A stretch of DNA of 5,366 nucleotides from Candidatus Nitrosymbiomonas sp. (GTDB lineage: Bacteria > Sysuimicrobiota > Sysuimicrobiia > Sysuimicrobiales > Humicultoraceae). Positions 1 to 5,346 of this stretch are shown here, in pieces. The stretch spans positions 8,475-13,840 of the forward strand of contig DYHL01000048.1 of NCBI GenBank assembly GCA_020724185.1. Direction: 5' to 3'. Numbering within the stretch: position 1 is the first letter of the stretch; the number at the start of each line of letters is the position of its first letter. A program made the translations under genes and the position numbers. Under the pieces are notes generated by a model, which searched no databases, had not been told where the DNA came from, and saw only the letters and a program-made list of their open reading frames with translations.

Positions 1-501
1 AGGAAGTGGCTGCCACTGCTGCCTCGCGGCCGCGCGCTGGATGTGGCCACCGGCCTGGGGCGCAACGCTCTGCTGCTGGCATCGGCTGGCTACGATGTGT
101 GCGCCGTTGACATCTCACCTACCGCGCTGGCAGTGGCGGCACGCCGATCTGCGCGCAGGCGCCTGCGCGTGCGATGGGTCGAGGCGGATCTCGACACCCA
201 CCGGTTCCCGAAGGCGCGGTACCATGTGGTCGTGAACACCTTCTTCCTAAAGAGGAAGCTGATCACCGCGTTGCAGGAGGCGGTGCGGCCCGGCGGGGTC
301 ATGATCATGGAGAGCCACCTGGAATCCATTGAGCCGGACCCCGGTCCTCGCGGACCCGCACACCGGCTCAAGAAGGGCGAACTGCAGCGTCGGTTCCGGC
401 ACTGGGAGGTGCTCTATCTTCAGGAGGGCCTCTTCCGTGAGGGAGGGCGCTCCCGCGCGCTGGGCAGGATTGTGGCCAGGAAGCCGAAGGGGCCCCGGTA
501 A
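1..501 (+). CDS. TehB-like class I SAM-dependent methyltransferase (5' end missing)
   Basis: The reading frame is open from the first base, so the N-terminus lies outside the window and 166 codons are visible. In visible numbering, residues 12-22 form the SAM-binding motif I (ALDVATGLGRN, with the 'GRN' typical of TehB-like enzymes). VDIS at 36-39 supplies the acidic residue expected to hold the ribose, EADL at 61-64 is the motif II region, and RPGG at 96-99 is the loop before the late strand. The tail with ESH, HRLKKGEL and WEVLYLQEG resembles the C-terminal half of small cytosolic TehB/tellurite-resistance-like methyltransferases. The substrate cannot be read from sequence; in this family it may be a chalcogen oxyanion or a small thiol. 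An internal GTG at position 43 is not a credible start because it would cut off motif I. The TAA stop shares one base with the next gene's ATG, so translation is probably coupled. The family is clear; the substrate is not. Confidence 0.85.
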   Translation, partial: RKWLPLLPRGRALDVATGLGRNALLLASAGYDVCAVDISPTALAVAARRSARRRLRVRWVEADLDTHRFPKARYHVVVNTFFLKRKLITALQEAVRPGGVMIMESHLESIEPDPGPRGPAHRLKKGELQRRFRHWEVLYLQEGLFREGGRSRALGRIVARKPKGPR

Positions 502-1388
502 TGGTGGTGATGGCGCCACGGGCCGCGGTAGTTGCTCTGCTTGCGCTGGTGATGGCTGCGCCTGCCGGCGGCCACGCCGCAGCCACCGGAGCTACCGCAG
601 CCTACCCGATCACGCTGACGGATGCCTCCGGGACCCGCCTGACAGTTCCAGCGAGGCCGGTCCGGATCGTTTCGCTGGCTCCGAGCGTAACCGAGGTCCT
701 CTTTGCCCTGGGCCTGAACCATGAGATCGTCGGGATCAACGACTCCGACGACTACCCGCCGGAGCGGGTGCGGGGCAGGCCGCGCGTGGGTGGCGCGATC
801 ATCAGCCTGGAGCGGGTGATGGCTCTGAAGCCGGATCTGGTCGTGGGAATGCCGAGCCTGCAGCACGACCAGTTGACGCGCCTGCGGATGCTCCGCCTGC
901 CCGTGCTGGCCGTGGACGCCGCTTCTGTGGACGAGACCGTTGATCTGATTCGGCTGCTGGGCCGCGTCACAGGACGCCGCAGGCAGGCCGAGGACCTGGC
1001 TCTCTCCCTCCAGCGACGGGCAGCGGCCGTTCGCCCCTCCATCCGGCGCACCGCCTACATAGAGGTGTGGCATGAGCCCGTGCTGGCCGCAGGCGGAGCG
1101 ACCCTGGCGGACGATCTCGTCACCCGCGCCGGGGGCGCCAACATCTTCGGCAACCGCCGCGGGTACGTTCCGGTCCCGCTCGAGGAAGTCGTCAGTCGGA
1201 ACCCGCAGGTGATTATGCTGCTCTACCCGGGGCGAGACCGCCTGCGGGGAAGGCCTGGCTGGACCACCCTGGATGCGGTGCGGGCAGGCCGCGTGTTCGA
1301 TCTGCCGACCTCGCTGGTGGCGCGGCCTGGCCCCCGCGTCGTGGAAGGCCTGGAGCTGATCGCCCGGCTGATGCGCAATGGACGGTAG
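501..1388 (+). CDS. BtuF-type periplasmic substrate-binding protein of a cobalamin/metal-chelate ABC importer
   Basis: This 295-residue protein fits the periplasmic-binding family that carries vitamin B12, haem and ferric siderophores (PF01497 type). Residues 1-28 look like a Sec signal: a hydrophobic stretch, then an Ala-rich end. It has no lipobox cysteine, so the mature protein should be soluble in a periplasm. The first lobe starts with RIVSLAPSVTEVLFALG at 55-71, followed by DDYPP at 83-87 and ISLERVMALKPDLV at 101-114. The long linker helix lies around 143-172. The second lobe carries VWHEP at 189-193, GGANIFG at 211-217 and PLEEVVSRNPQVI at 226-238. In BtuF-like proteins a glutamate on each lobe docks on the permease; E104 and E228/E229 sit in the matching places. 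The YPP motif and the overall pattern favour cobalamin/cobamide, but haem or siderophore is not excluded. The ATG overlaps the previous stop by one base, with AAGGGG at 487-492 as ribosome site; an ATG at 510 is an alternative. The gene overlaps the ATPase gene by 11 nt. Confidence 0.88.
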   Translation: MVVMAPRAAVVALLALVMAAPAGGHAAATGATAAYPITLTDASGTRLTVPARPVRIVSLAPSVTEVLFALGLNHEIVGINDSDDYPPERVRGRPRVGGAIISLERVMALKPDLVVGMPSLQHDQLTRLRMLRLPVLAVDAASVDETVDLIRLLGRVTGRRRQAEDLALSLQRRAAAVRPSIRRTAYIEVWHEPVLAAGGATLADDLVTRAGGANIFGNRRGYVPVPLEEVVSRNPQVIMLLYPGRDRLRGRPGWTTLDAVRAGRVFDLPTSLVARPGPRVVEGLELIARLMRNGR

Positions 1389-2667
1389 ACCACCCGACAC
1401 AAGCGGGTGCCGGGTTGAGATCGCCGGACTGGTCTGCCGGCTGTCCGGCATCGTGGCGCTGGGCGGCGTCTCCCTGGAGATACCTTCCGGATCGCTCTTC
1501 GGCATCGTCGGACCCAACGGCGCGGGCAAGACCACGCTTCTGCGCGCGATCGCCGGCGCGGTAGGCCCGGAGGCAGGCAGCGTCCTGGTGGAGGGCTTTG
1601 CCCCGCATGAGACGCCCATAGAGGTGCTTGCCCGGCAGATCTCGGTCCTGCCGCAGCACCCGGTCGTCCCAGCGGGCGTCACGGTGCGCGAGGCCGTGGC
1701 GTGGGCGAGGAGTCCCCACATGGGCAGGCTGGCGCGGCCGGGCGCGGCCGACCTGCGGGTTGTGGACGAGGCCCTTGAGCAGACCGGGGCCCTGGACCTC
1801 GCCGACCGGGCCATCGAGTCCCTCAGCGGCGGAGAGCGGCAGCGCGTGCTGATCGCCAGGGCCCTGGCCCAGCAGCCGCGCCTCCTGCTTCTGGACGAAC
1901 CCACTGCCCATCTTGATCTGGGGCGGCAGCTTGAGATCATGGAGCTGCTGAGGACACTGGCCGGTCGCGGTCTCACCGCCGTGGCGGCGATCCACGACTT
2001 GAACCTGGCGGCCAGCTTCTGCGACGGCCTTGCGCTGTTGAGCAGGGGTCAGGTTCTCGCCAGCGGCCGGCCGGCGGATGTCGTGGCTCCGGATCTCATC
2101 CGTGAGGCGTTTGGCGCCGGCGTCACCGTCCGGGTAGATGCCAGGACCGGGCGTCCATACCTGACGGTGACCCCGGGGCCACCAGTTGTGGGAACCGGCC
2201 CGCGGGTTCACGTGATTTGCGGAGGCGGGACCGGCATTGAGATACTGAACCGCTGCGCGGAGGCCGGCTGCCGCCTGAGCGTGGGAGTGGTGCATGTGAT
2301 GGATGCTGACGACGAAACGGCGCGGGCCATAGGAACCCAGGTAATCGAGGAGGCGCCGTTCTCGCCTATCAGCAGTGCGGCTGCCGCTGAGGCGACCGCG
2401 GCCGCCCTTGCCTGTCGCGCGGTGATCATTGCGCCCACCCCCATCGGTCCGGGAAACTTGAGGAATCTGGAGGTGGCGGAAGCAGCGCTGGCTGCCGGGG
2501 TTCCGGTTATCATGGTGGAGGGGCAGGAGGCGCGGGACTTCACCGGCGGCGCCGCTGCGGCGGCTGCGATGCGCCTGGCCGCCGCTGGCGCGCGCGTGGT
2601 ACCGGATGTGTCGTCGGCGATCGAGGCGCTAAGCATGTTACTGGCCCAGGAGGGAACCCGCTCGTGA
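1378..2667 (+). CDS. BtuD-type ABC importer ATPase with an extra C-terminal domain
   Basis: This cytoplasmic ATPase should power the importer that the preceding gene's product feeds. Residues 12-255 are a full ABC domain of the FepC/BtuD/HmuV type: Walker A GPNGAGKTT at 45-53, Q-loop Q93, signature LSGGERQ at 149-155, Walker B LLLLDEP with D173 and E174, D-loop near 177-180, and switch histidine H206. All catalytic residues are present. At 429 residues it is far longer than the usual 250-270. After a Pro/Gly linker (266-275), residues 276-424 form a separate alpha/beta-like domain that begins HVICGGGTG (278-286) and has VVHVMDADDETARAIG at 304-319 and PTPIGPGNLRNL at 353-364. From memory, haloarchaeal BtuD proteins of about 400 residues carry a similar tail ('HVVGGG', then 'DHETARRVG'), which supports a cobamide role. 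The tail's function is unknown to me. The start overlaps the binding-protein gene by 11 nt and has no clear Shine-Dalgarno, so coupling is likely. No permease gene follows. Confidence 0.88.
   Translation: MDGRPPDTSGCRVEIAGLVCRLSGIVALGGVSLEIPSGSLFGIVGPNGAGKTTLLRAIAGAVGPEAGSVLVEGFAPHETPIEVLARQISVLPQHPVVPAGVTVREAVAWARSPHMGRLARPGAADLRVVDEALEQTGALDLADRAIESLSGGERQRVLIARALAQQPRLLLLDEPTAHLDLGRQLEIMELLRTLAGRGLTAVAAIHDLNLAASFCDGLALLSRGQVLASGRPADVVAPDLIREAFGAGVTVRVDARTGRPYLTVTPGPPVVGTGPRVHVICGGGTGIEILNRCAEAGCRLSVGVVHVMDADDETARAIGTQVIEEAPFSPISSAAAAEATAAALACRAVIIAPTPIGPGNLRNLEVAEAALAAGVPVIMVEGQEARDFTGGAAAAAAMRLAAAGARVVPDVSSAIEALSMLLAQEGTRS
2648..2654 (+). promoter_or_regulatory. Ribosome binding site of cmk (AGGAGGG)
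   Basis: A near-perfect Shine-Dalgarno lies 9 nt before the GTG at 2664, inside the last codons of the ATPase gene. It fixes the cmk start at a GTG that overlaps the preceding TGA in a GTGA arrangement. Confidence 0.8.
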
Positions 2668-3359
2668 GCCGGCTGCGCCCAGTGGTGGCCATAGACGGTC
2701 CTACCGCATCCGGCAAGTCCACCGTGGCGCGGGCCGTGGCCATCCGGCTGGGGTTCCGTCACATAGACACCGGCGCCATGTACCGGTCCGTGGCGCTGGC
2801 AGCCGCGCGGCGCGGGGTTGATCTGCGCGACGCCGCGGCCCTGACCGCCCTGGCCGCCTCGCTTGCCATCGAGTTCCATCCCGCACCCGGCGGAGCACGC
2901 GGTGGAGAGAGAATCGTTGTGGACGGCGAGGACGTCGCCGAGGCGGTCCGCGCCCCAGAGGTCAGCACCGCGGCTTCGATTGTCAGTGCAGTCCCTGGGG
3001 TACGCGCTGCGCTGGTTGCGCGGCAGCAGGCGCTGGGGGCCGCAGGTGGAATCGTGATGGAGGGCCGTGACATCGGCACGGTCGTCTTCCCCAACGCCGA
3101 GGTCAAGGTATTCCTAGAGGCTGGTCTAGAGGCCAGGACCCGGCGGCGGCACGACGAACTGACGGCAAGAGGGGTGGAGGTGGATCTGGACGAAGTCCGT
3201 CGCCAGGAGGCCGAGCGGGACGCGCGCGATGTTACGCGGGCACACTCACCGCTGCGCCCGGCCGATGACGCCGTGATCCTCGACACCACCCTTCTGACCT
3301 CAGAGCAGGTGGTTGCCGCGATCATACAGCTCGTCAGGGAGCGCACGGATGTGGTATAG
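2664..3359 (+). CDS. cmk: Cytidylate kinase (CMP/dCMP kinase)
   Basis: The enzyme phosphorylates CMP and dCMP to the diphosphates with ATP, in pyrimidine salvage and in recycling CMP from lipid and RNA turnover. The 231 residues match the normal bacterial length (about 220-230). The P-loop is GPTASGKST at 12-20. DTGAMYR at 35-41 and MEGRDIGT at 132-139 are hallmark motifs of bacterial Cmk, including the arginine and aspartate that hold the CMP. The C-terminal lid region, with RDARDVTRAHSPLRPADDA at 185-203 and DTT at 207-209, is also canonical. The NMP-binding insert (about 65-115) is complete. The GTG start is backed by a strong ribosome site and a 4-nt overlap with the ATPase gene. The gene overlaps the acyltransferase gene by 11 nt. 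cmk followed by plsC is a familiar order in many bacteria. Nothing looks damaged. Confidence 0.96.
   Translation: MSRLRPVVAIDGPTASGKSTVARAVAIRLGFRHIDTGAMYRSVALAAARRGVDLRDAAALTALAASLAIEFHPAPGGARGGERIVVDGEDVAEAVRAPEVSTAASIVSAVPGVRAALVARQQALGAAGGIVMEGRDIGTVVFPNAEVKVFLEAGLEARTRRRHDELTARGVEVDLDEVRRQEAERDARDVTRAHSPLRPADDAVILDTTLLTSEQVVAAIIQLVRERTDVV
3337..3342 (+). promoter_or_regulatory. Ribosome binding site deciding the plsC start (AGGGAG)
   Basis: AGGGAG lies 6 nt before the ATG at 3349. It supports that start over the in-frame TTG at 3313, which would add 12 polar residues (MPRSYSSSGSAR) before the hydrophobic N-terminus typical of the family. Confidence 0.65.
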
Positions 3360-3972
3360 CTTCTGGAAGCTCCTCTTCGCCTTCTACTTCAGCCTGCAAT
3401 TCCGGCTGCGGGTGGAGGGCCGCGAGAACGAACCGGCAGAGGGCCCGGTCCTGGCCGTCTGCAACCACGTCAGCGCCGCGGACCCGCCGATCGCAGGGGT
3501 GGCGCTCCGGCGCAGGGCCCGCTTCATGGCCAAGCACGAACTGCTGCAGATGCCCGTGCTCGGCTGGCTGCTGCGCACGGTCGGCACCTTCCCCGTCAGG
3601 AGGGGTCAGGCGGACAGGCGGTCGATCCGTACCGCGCTGGATGCCCTGGCCCACGGCGAGCTCGTACTGATGTTCCCCGAAGGCACGCGCAGCCCTGACG
3701 GACGGTTGATGCAGGCCGAGCCCGGCGCCGCGCTCCTGGCCCTGCGCGCCGGCGCCCCGGTGCTGCCGATGGCCGTGATCGGCACGCAGCGCGCCATGCC
3801 CAAGGGCACGCGGTTGCTCCGCCGGCACCCGGTCGTCGTTCGCCTGGGCCGGCCCATCGCGGTCCCGCGGCACGACGGCCGCCTCACCAGAGAGGACCTG
3901 GAGACCTGGGGCCAACGCTTCATGGACGGAATCGCCGCTTTGCTGCCAACCGACCAGCAGCCGAGGACCTGA
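3349..3972 (+). CDS. plsC: 1-acyl-sn-glycerol-3-phosphate acyltransferase (PlsC family)
   Basis: The protein probably acylates lysophosphatidic acid at sn-2 to give phosphatidic acid, at the inner face of the cytoplasmic membrane. It is 207 residues long, typical for compact PlsC proteins. Residues 1-20 are hydrophobic and aromatic and suit a membrane anchor. The HX4D catalytic motif is NHVSAAD with H40 and D45. FMAKHEL at 59-65 and VGTFPVRRG at 78-86 match the second conserved block. FPEGTRS at 109-115 is the glycerol-phosphate-binding motif, and VLPMAVIGT at 138-146 is the fourth block. The ATG at 3349 is preferred because of its ribosome site and the hydrophobic N-terminus; it overlaps cmk by 11 nt. 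In many genomes ispH and rpsA follow cmk-plsC, but here the strand switches just after the stop. The family is secure. The exact acceptor lipid is inferred, since some relatives acylate other lysolipids. Confidence 0.92.
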   Translation: MWYSFWKLLFAFYFSLQFRLRVEGRENEPAEGPVLAVCNHVSAADPPIAGVALRRRARFMAKHELLQMPVLGWLLRTVGTFPVRRGQADRRSIRTALDALAHGELVLMFPEGTRSPDGRLMQAEPGAALLALRAGAPVLPMAVIGTQRAMPKGTRLLRRHPVVVRLGRPIAVPRHDGRLTREDLETWGQRFMDGIAALLPTDQQPRT

Positions 3973-3981
3973 AAGATCAGG
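3968..3981. repeat. Small inverted repeat covering both convergent stop codons
   Basis: CCTGA-AAGA-TCAGG is a perfect 5-bp stem with a 4-nt loop. It contains the plsC TGA (3970-3972) and, on the other strand, the vapC TGA (3977-3979). There is no T-run on either side, so it is too weak to call an intrinsic terminator. Confidence 0.45.
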
Positions 3982-4393
3982 CGAGTTGGAGGATCCTTAC
4001 GCCGATGGCGGCCGCCGCGGTGATGATCCTCTCGTCCCGTGTGGCCAGCGGCAGCCCCTGCCGGGCGGCCAGTTCCAGATAGGCGGCGTCGTAGGCTGAG
4101 AGGCCGTGTTGCCTACCGAGGGGGAGGACCGAGCCGAAGATTCGGTCTATGGAGGGCTGCTCCATGACGATTGGGAGGGCGCCCAGGAGTTCGACGAATC
4201 GTGCGCTCTGGGCCTCCGTCAGCCGTCCCCGCCGCTGGGCAGACAGCAGGACATTGGCGACCTCTAGCGGCCAGATCGCAGGGACAACGGTTGTGGCGCC
4301 CTGCAATCGGTCGAGGACGGCCTCGGTGTACGGGGTCGCCTCATCCTCGAAGCACCAGGACATCGTGACGGACGTATCGAGGACGAACTCCAC
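3977..4393 (-). CDS. vapC: VapC-family PIN-domain toxin (ribonuclease)
   Basis: This 138-residue PIN-domain protein is the toxin of a type II toxin-antitoxin pair; VapC proteins are metal-dependent RNases that usually cut tRNA or rRNA. All four acidic PIN residues are in place: D6 in FVLDTSV, E44 in WPLEVANVL, D102 in SAYDAAYLELA and D120 in ATRDERI, so the nuclease looks intact. The spacing and the WPLEVANVL and AYDAAYLELA blocks match the common VapC subgroup of high-GC bacteria. The start is a GTG, 2 nt after the antitoxin stop. A GAGGAAGG ribosome site (plus-strand 4406-4413) lies inside the antitoxin gene, which points to coupled translation. The gene runs towards plsC and its stop is only 4 nt from the plsC stop. 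The target RNA cannot be predicted from sequence. Confidence 0.93.
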   Translation of the reverse strand: MEFVLDTSVTMSWCFEDEATPYTEAVLDRLQGATTVVPAIWPLEVANVLLSAQRRGRLTEAQSARFVELLGALPIVMEQPSIDRIFGSVLPLGRQHGLSAYDAAYLELAARQGLPLATRDERIITAAAAIGVRILQLA

Positions 4394-4395
4394 CT

Positions 4396-4635
4396 TTAGC
4401 GGCGGCCTTCCTCAATCAGGTCACGCAGCACGAGAGGCCTCAAGGTAATCCCCTTCCGGAACTCGCGTAGGGCACCGATCACCTGGCCGGGATCCCGCCG
4501 GCGACCCTCCGGGACCGGCACCAGCATCGCCACAGGGACGCCGTGCTTGCTGATGATGAGGGCTTCTCCCCGCTGGACTTCATCCAGAAGCCTGGGAAGA
4601 TGCGTCTTCGCTTCATAGGATCCGACCGTCCGCAT
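4396..4635 (-). CDS. Phd/YefM-family antitoxin (VapB role)
   Basis: This 79-residue protein is the antitoxin partner of the PIN toxin immediately downstream. The N-terminal half has the Phd/YefM fold pattern: VGSYEAKTHLPRLLDEV at 4-20, then GEALIISKHGVPVAMLVPV at 23-41. It should dimerise and bind the operator in front of its own gene. The C-terminal part (about 45-79), ending LRDLIEEGRR, is the likely flexible toxin-binding tail. I chose the ATG at 4635 because the Phd fold begins there. A GTG further upstream (4695) would add 20 residues unlike the family and would run through the likely promoter. A GGGTGG (plus-strand 4640-4645) lies close before the start, a weak ribosome site. In homologous systems the free antitoxin is degraded by proteases and the toxin-antitoxin complex represses the operon. 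Confidence 0.9.
   Translation of the reverse strand: MRTVGSYEAKTHLPRLLDEVQRGEALIISKHGVPVAMLVPVPEGRRRDPGQVIGALREFRKGITLRPLVLRDLIEEGRR
4406..4413 (-). promoter_or_regulatory. Ribosome binding site of the toxin gene, inside the antitoxin gene
   Basis: On the minus strand GAGGAAGG precedes the GTG of the toxin by 12 nt. It supports the GTG at 4393 as the start. Confidence 0.5.
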
Positions 4636-4644
4636 AGATCCACC

Positions 4645-4673
4645 CAGAATCAACCAGTCTAGGACTAGTCTAA
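4645..4673 (-). promoter_or_regulatory. Candidate promoter/operator of the toxin-antitoxin operon
   Basis: The hexamer AGTCTA occurs at 4656-4661 and 4667-4672, 11 bp apart (about one helical turn), and overlaps the perfect 8-bp palindrome GACTAGTC at 4663-4670. Such short repeats in front of a Phd-type antitoxin gene fit an autoregulatory operator. On the minus strand TTAGAC (plus 4668-4673) and ATTCTG (plus 4645-4650) are 17 bp apart and could be a weak -35/-10 pair overlapping the repeats, giving a very short leader. The repeats are seen directly; the promoter is a guess. Confidence 0.35.
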
Positions 4674-4728
4674 TCCTCTGCCCACATAGCGTCAAGGCCC
4701 TGCTCTACCATCCGATCAGCAGCTGTCG

Positions 4729-5274
4729 TCAGGGGCACGTAGGTGAGGCGCGGAGATCTTCCTCCCAGCGGAGCACCGTCACCTTGAGCGGGGTTCCGTA
4801 GAGCGGCGAGGTCCCACCATAGGTGACGTCCACCTCGGCGCGGATCACGCGGGTCAGCAGGACCACGAAGGTGGCGTCGGGGTTGTAGCGGCGTATCTCT
4901 CCGGTGGACAGGATGCACCACCTGCGGGCTTGGGCGTTGATGGCGCAATCGTCCAGCGTGGGAAGCAGACACCGTCGCGAGGTAATGAACCAGGTGCGCT
5001 GATCCGCAGTGACAGGGTAGTTGGTGTATGAGATCGGGCCAGCCGTCTTGTCTGCTTTGAGCAGGTAGATCTGATGCTCAAGGCCTGCCTGGGCCAGGTA
5101 CTGCGCCTCGGCGTCCCAACGCGTGAGCCGTCCCATTTCCACTTCGGCAATCATCAACTGCGCGATGCCGGCCACGATCAGAGCCAGGATCATCGTTACG
5201 ACGATTGCCATGACGAAGGCGACGCCCGCCTCGCCCGGTCGCGCGGGCCGCACGCGGGGCACGGAAGGCCGCAC
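4729..5274 (-). CDS. PilX-like type IV pilus minor component (start uncertain)
   Basis: From the GTG at 5274 this is 181 residues. A basic, proline-rich leader (1-14) precedes one hydrophobic helix at about 17-42, followed by an amphipathic stretch and AEAQYLAQAGLEHQI at 55-69. The 'A-x-x-x-A-x-AGLE' pattern right after a membrane helix is the signature of PilX N-terminal proteins, which prime type IV pilus or pseudopilus assembly. The globular part has four cysteines (C102, C110, C120, C180), which could form two disulfides outside the cytoplasm. There is no glutamate at the fifth position of the presumed mature helix, and the peptidase cleavage site is unclear (G14 or G17). None of the GTG codons (5274, 5262, 5253) has a clear ribosome site. 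The frame stays open to the window edge, so a longer N-terminus or a partial gene is possible. Partner pilin genes would lie beyond the right edge. Confidence 0.68.
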   Translation of the reverse strand: MRPSVPRVRPARPGEAGVAFVMAIVVTMILALIVAGIAQLMIAEVEMGRLTRWDAEAQYLAQAGLEHQIYLLKADKTAGPISYTNYPVTADQRTWFITSRRCLLPTLDDCAINAQARRWCILSTGEIRRYNPDATFVVLLTRVIRAEVDVTYGGTSPLYGTPLKVTVLRWEEDLRASPTCP

Positions 5275-5324
5275 GGGGGCCGCAGAATGTCGCAGGGCGG
5301 CCGTGAGGGGCCGGCTAGGAGTGT

Positions 5325-5346
5325 GTCCGAGAAATGGCTCTCGGAC
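5325..5346. repeat. Perfect 8-bp hairpin near the right edge
   Basis: GTCCGAGA (5325-5332) and TCTCGGAC (5339-5346) pair fully around a 6-nt loop, AATGGC. On the plus strand it is followed by GGGATTTTC, a short T-run only. It lies upstream of the PilX-like start on the minus strand. It could be a terminator-like stem, a dispersed chromosomal repeat, or the edge of a mobile element; the sequence alone does not say which. Confidence 0.5.

Noticed and set aside
420..1976. Long minus-strand open frame (518 codons) opposite the binding-protein and ATPase genes
   Set aside because: It lies antisense to two clear genes, has Arg/Ser/Pro/Ala-rich low-complexity content and no recognisable motif. Such frames are expected in high-GC DNA.
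1213..2295. Minus-strand open frame of 360 codons
   Set aside because: It is a shadow of the ABC ATPase gene with biased composition and no domain.
3313..3348. TTG start adding 12 residues to PlsC
   Set aside because: The ATG at 3349 has a proper ribosome site 6 nt upstream and gives the hydrophobic N-terminus expected for the family.
4636..4695. Upstream GTG start for the antitoxin
   Set aside because: The 20 extra residues do not fit the Phd/YefM fold and would run through the likely operator.
4674..4728. Possible terminator after the PilX-like gene (CTGCT...AGCAG)
   Set aside because: The stem is only 5 bp with a 13-nt loop and no T-run.
4670..4972. 100-codon minus-strand frame over the end of the PilX-like gene
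   Set aside because: It is a shadow frame rich in His/Arg/Pro, overlapping a better supported gene.
5246..5275. Repeated GGCCGCACG (5246-5254 and 5267-5275)
   Set aside because: The 21-bp spacing is in frame and only encodes a repeated Val-Arg-Pro in a low-complexity leader; chance in GC-rich DNA is enough.
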